Assembly: GCA_022702705.1 (NCBI GenBank)
Contig: CM040434.1
Coordinates: forward strand, 59,513,022-59,577,021
From: Papilionanthe hookeriana x Papilionanthe teres
Taxonomy: Eukaryota > Streptophyta > Magnoliopsida > Asparagales > Orchidaceae
Length of the DNA stretch: 64,000 nt
Direction of reading: 5' to 3'
The position numbers were made by a program, and so were the translations under genes. Below the pieces are notes generated by a model, which did no database searches, was not told the origin of the DNA, and saw nothing but the letters and a program-made list of their open reading frames with translations. This document shows positions 60,478-64,000 of this stretch, piece by piece. Each line of letters begins with the position of its first letter. Position 1 is the first letter of the stretch.

Positions 60478-63167
60478 GAGCACCCCGTAGACCCAATGGA
60501 TCAACTTTTGACCAAAAATTTAATTTTGGTCAAAATAGCCATTTTTTGACCTAATGACCAAAATAGTCAATTTTTGAATTAATAACCAATTATTGCCCCA
60601 ATAAGTCAATCTCTGACCAAAATGTCAACTTTGGTCAAAATGGTTAATCTTTGACCCAATGACAATCCCATCGATCTAACAGTCAACTTCGACTGTAAAG
60701 TTAATTTTGGTCAAAATAGTCAATTTTAGACCTAATGACCACCCATTGACCCAATAGGTCAACTTTTGACCCAAAAGTTAACTTTAATTAAAATAATCAA
60801 TTTTTGACCTAATGACCACCCATTGGCCCATAGATTAACTTTTGACCAAAAAGTCAACTTTGGTCAAAATGGTTAATTATTGACCCAATGACCAACTCAT
60901 TGACCCAAAAGATCAACTTTTGACCAAAAAGTCATCTTCAGTCGCCAATTCTTGACCTAATTACCAATTAATTGACCAAATAGGTAAAATTTTGACCAAA
61001 AACTCAACTTTGGTCAGAATGGTCGATGTCTGACCCAATGACCACCCCGTTGACCCAATGGGTCAACTTTTGACAAAAAATTTAATTTTTTATAAATTTA
61101 ATTTTTGTCAAAATAATCAATTTTTGACCAATGACCAATTATTGATCCAATAAGTCACTCTCTGACCCAAAAGACAACTTTGGTTAAAACGGTCAATCCT
61201 TAACCCAATGACCAACCATTGACCCAATATATCAACTTTCGACTAAAAAGTCAACTTTGGTCAAAATGGTCAATCCTTGACATAATGTCCATCCCATTGA
61301 CCTAATAGGTCAACTTTTGACCAAAAAGTTAATTTTAGTTAAAATTGTCAATTTATGACCAAATGACCAATTATTGCATCAGAAAGCCAATCTCTGACCT
61401 AAATGTCATCTTTGGTCAATATGGACAATCCTTGACCCATTGACCAACCCGTTGACCCAATAGGTCAACTTTTGACTAAAAAGTCAACTTTGGTCAAAAC
61501 GATCAATCCTTGACCCAATGACTAACCCAAATGCCTAATAGGTCAACTTTTGACCAAGAAGTCAATTTTGGTCAAAATAGTCAATTTTTGAATTAATAAC
61601 TAATTACTGACACAATAGTTCAACTTTTGACCAAAAAGTCATCTTAGGTCAAAATGGACAATTTTTGACTTAATGGCCAACCCATTGACCCAATAGATCA
61701 AATTTTGACCAAAAAGTCATATGTGGTCAAAATGGTTCATTTTTGACGCAATTACCAACTCATTGACTAATTAGGTTATCATTTGACAAAAAAAGATAAC
61801 TTTGGAGAAAATGGTCAATTTCTGACCCAATGAGCACCCCTTGACCCAATGGATCAACTTTTGACTAAAAATTTAATGTTGGTGAAAATAATCATTTTTT
61901 ACCTAATGACCAAAATAGTCAATTTTTGAATTAATGACCTATTATTGCCCCACTAAGTCAATCTCTGACCAAAAAATCAACTTTGGTCAAAATGGTCAAT
62001 CCTTAGCAATCCCATTGACCCAATATGTCAACTCTGGACCAGAAAGTCAATTTTGGTCAAAATAGTAAATTTTAGACCTAATGACCACCTATTGACCCAA
62101 TAGGTCAACTTTTGACCCAAAAGTTAACTTTAGTCAAAATAATCAATTTTTGACCTAATGACCACCCATTGGCTCATAGGTCAACTTTTGACCAAAAAGT
62201 CAACTTGGGTCAAAATTGTCAATTTTTGACCCAATGACCAACTCATTGACCCAAAAGATCAACTTTTGACCAAAAAGTCTTCTTCGGTCAAAATGGTCAA
62301 TTCTTAACCCAATTACCAACTAATTGACCAATAGGTCAACTTTTGACCAAAAAGTCAACTTTGGTCAAAATTGTTGATTTCTGACCCAATGACCACCCCG
62401 TTGACCTGATGGGTCAACTTTTAATGAAAAATTGAATTTTGGTCAAAATAATCAATTTTTGACCTAATGACCAATTATTGATCCAATAAGTCAATCTCTG
62501 ACCAAAAAGTCAACTTTGGTTAAAATGGTCAATCCTTAACCCAATGACCAACCCATCAATCTAATAGTCAACTATCGACTAAAAAGTTAACTTTGGTCAA
62601 AATGTTCAATCCTTGACCCAATGTTCAACCCATTGACCCAATATGTCAACTTTTGACCAAAAAGTCAATTTTGGTCAAATTAGTCAATTTTTGACTAAAT
62701 GACCAATTATTGCATCAGAAAGCCAATCTCTGACCTAAAAGTGAACTTTGGTCAAAATGGACAATCCTTCACCCAATGACCAACCCATTGACCCAATAGG
62801 TCAACTTTTGACTAAAAAGTCAGCTTTGGTCAAAATGATCAATCCTTGACCCAATGACCAATCCAAATGCCTAATAGGTCAACTTTTGACCAAAAAGTCA
62901 ATTTTGGTCAAAATAGTCAATTTTTAAATTAATAACCAATTATAGACCCAATAGTTCAACTTTTGACCAAAAAGTTAACTTTGGTCAAAATGGACAAATT
63001 TTGACCCAATGGCCAACCCATTGACCCAATAGATCAACTTTTGACCAAAAAGTTATATATGCTCAAAATGGTCAATTTTTGACGCAATAACCAACTCATT
63101 GACCAAATAGGTCAACTTTTGACAAAAAAGCCAACTTTGGTCAAAATGGTAAAATCCTGACCCAATG
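60478..63167. repeat. ~1.34-kb higher-order repeat in the satellite
   Basis: The rare variant GAGCACCCC appears at 60478, 61832 and 63167 (steps 1354 and 1335). GCATCAGAAAGCCAATC recurs at 61376 and 62712 (1336), and ATGCCTAATAGG at 61531 and 62867 (1336). Three independent markers thus give the same step. Confidence 0.8.
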
Positions 63168-64000
63168 AGCACCCCGTTGACCCAATGGATCAAATTTTAA
63201 CCAAAAATTTAATCTTGGTCAAAATAGTCAATTTTGACCAAATGACCAAAATAGTCAATTTTTGAATTAATGACCAATTATTGACCCAATAAGTCAATCT
63301 CTGACCAAAAAGTCAACTTTGGTCAAAATGGTCAATCCATAACCCAATGACAAACTCAATGACCCATTAGGCCAACTTTTGACCAAAAAGTCAATTTTGG
63401 TCAAAATAGTCAATTTCTGACCTAATAATCACCCATTGACTCAATAGGTCAATTTTTGACCAAAAAGTTAACTTTGTTCAAAATGGTCAATTTTTGACCA
63501 AATGACCAACTCATTGACCTAATCAGTCGACTTTTGACTAAAAAGTCAACTTTGGTCAAAATGGTCAATTCTTGACCCAATTATCAACTCATTGATCAAA
63601 TAAGTCAACTTTTTATCAAAAAGTCAACTTTGGTCAAAATGGTCAATTTCTGACCCAATGACCACCACGTTAACCCAAAGGGTTAACTTTTGACCAAAAC
63701 TTCAATTGAAGTCAAAATAATCAATTTTTTACTTAATGACTAATTATTTACCTAATAACTCAATCTCTGAAAAAAAACTGAACTTAGGTAAAAAAGGTTA
63801 ATCCTTGACCCAATGACAAACCCATTGACCCAATTGGTTAACTATTGATCAAAAAGTTAATATTGGTCAAAATAAACAATTTTTGAACTAATGACCACCC
63901 ATTGACCCAATAGGTCAACTTTTGACCAAAAAGTCAACAATGGTCAAAATGGTCAATTTTTTACCCAATGACCAACTCATTGACCAAATAGATCAACTTT

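Larger units (their letters stand above)
42014..64000. repeat. Satellite array, ~78-bp monomer of GGTCAA/TTGACC words
   Basis: Uninterrupted to the window end, about 22 kb and perhaps 280 monomers. A typical monomer runs GGTCAACTTTTGACCAAAAA, GTCAACTTTGGTCAAAATGG, TCAATCCTTGACCCAATGAC, CAACCCATTGACCCAATA (78 bp). Monomer variants are recognisable: CCAATTATTGACCC with AAGTCAATCTCTGACC, CACCCCGTTGACCC, and ATTACCAACTCATTGACC. They recur in a fixed order, which gives higher-order periods. Monomers differ by point changes and 1-20 bp indels. Short ORFs inside (49352-49552, 59054-59257) are chance. I cannot match it to a named satellite. Confidence 0.95.

Overview
The window is nuclear DNA from a land plant, most likely a flowering plant with a large, AT-rich, repeat-filled genome. 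I see no single-copy host gene, tRNA or rRNA gene. Everything recognisable is retrotransposon or satellite DNA, and every coding region carries stops or frameshifts. The lineage calls come from protein motifs, primer-binding sites and gene order read by eye, with no database search.

Layout. (1) Bases 1-1862 are the decayed 3' half of pol from one Athila-type Ty3/gypsy element on the + strand (copy A). It runs into an LTR (1889-3670) that also serves as the 5' LTR of a second element of the same family (copy B), so the two look like a tandem pair sharing an LTR. Copy B continues with a tRNA-Asp-type primer-binding site, gag, protease and the first part of reverse transcriptase (to 7070), then stops in mid-codon. 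(2) Bases 7071-36430 are a nested 29.4-kb Tat/Ogre-like Ty3/gypsy element on the - strand. It has 7.3-kb LTRs, a near-perfect 5-bp target duplication, a PBS at 29025-29042 and one long gag-pol frame with dual RNase H domains. After integrase comes an extra post-integrase gene, then a 2.8-kb tandem repeat before the polypurine tract. (3) From 36431 copy B resumes (end of RT, RNase H, integrase, a post-integrase ORF remnant) and ends in its 3' LTR (40244-42013). (4) From 42014 to the window end is one uninterrupted, diverged satellite array of about 22 kb, with a roughly 78-bp monomer built from GGTCAA/TTGACC words.

The most interesting feature is the post-integrase gene of the Tat-like element (18345-19810, - strand). 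Its C-terminal part is a recognisable AlkB-family Fe(II)/2-oxoglutarate dioxygenase of the plant ALKBH9/ALKBH10 (ALKBH5-like) type, the family that contains RNA N6-methyladenosine erasers. The iron ligands (HxD and the distal His) and the RxxxxxR 2-oxoglutarate motif can all be read, although stops and frameshifts have disabled this copy. A retrotransposon carrying its own RNA demethylase could remove m6A from its own transcripts. That role is inference.

History. The order is satellite, then the Athila-type element inserted in or at the edge of it, then the Tat-like element inserted into the RT gene of copy B. LTR divergence fits this: the Tat-like LTR pair looks only a few percent different by eye, and the two Athila-type LTRs much more.
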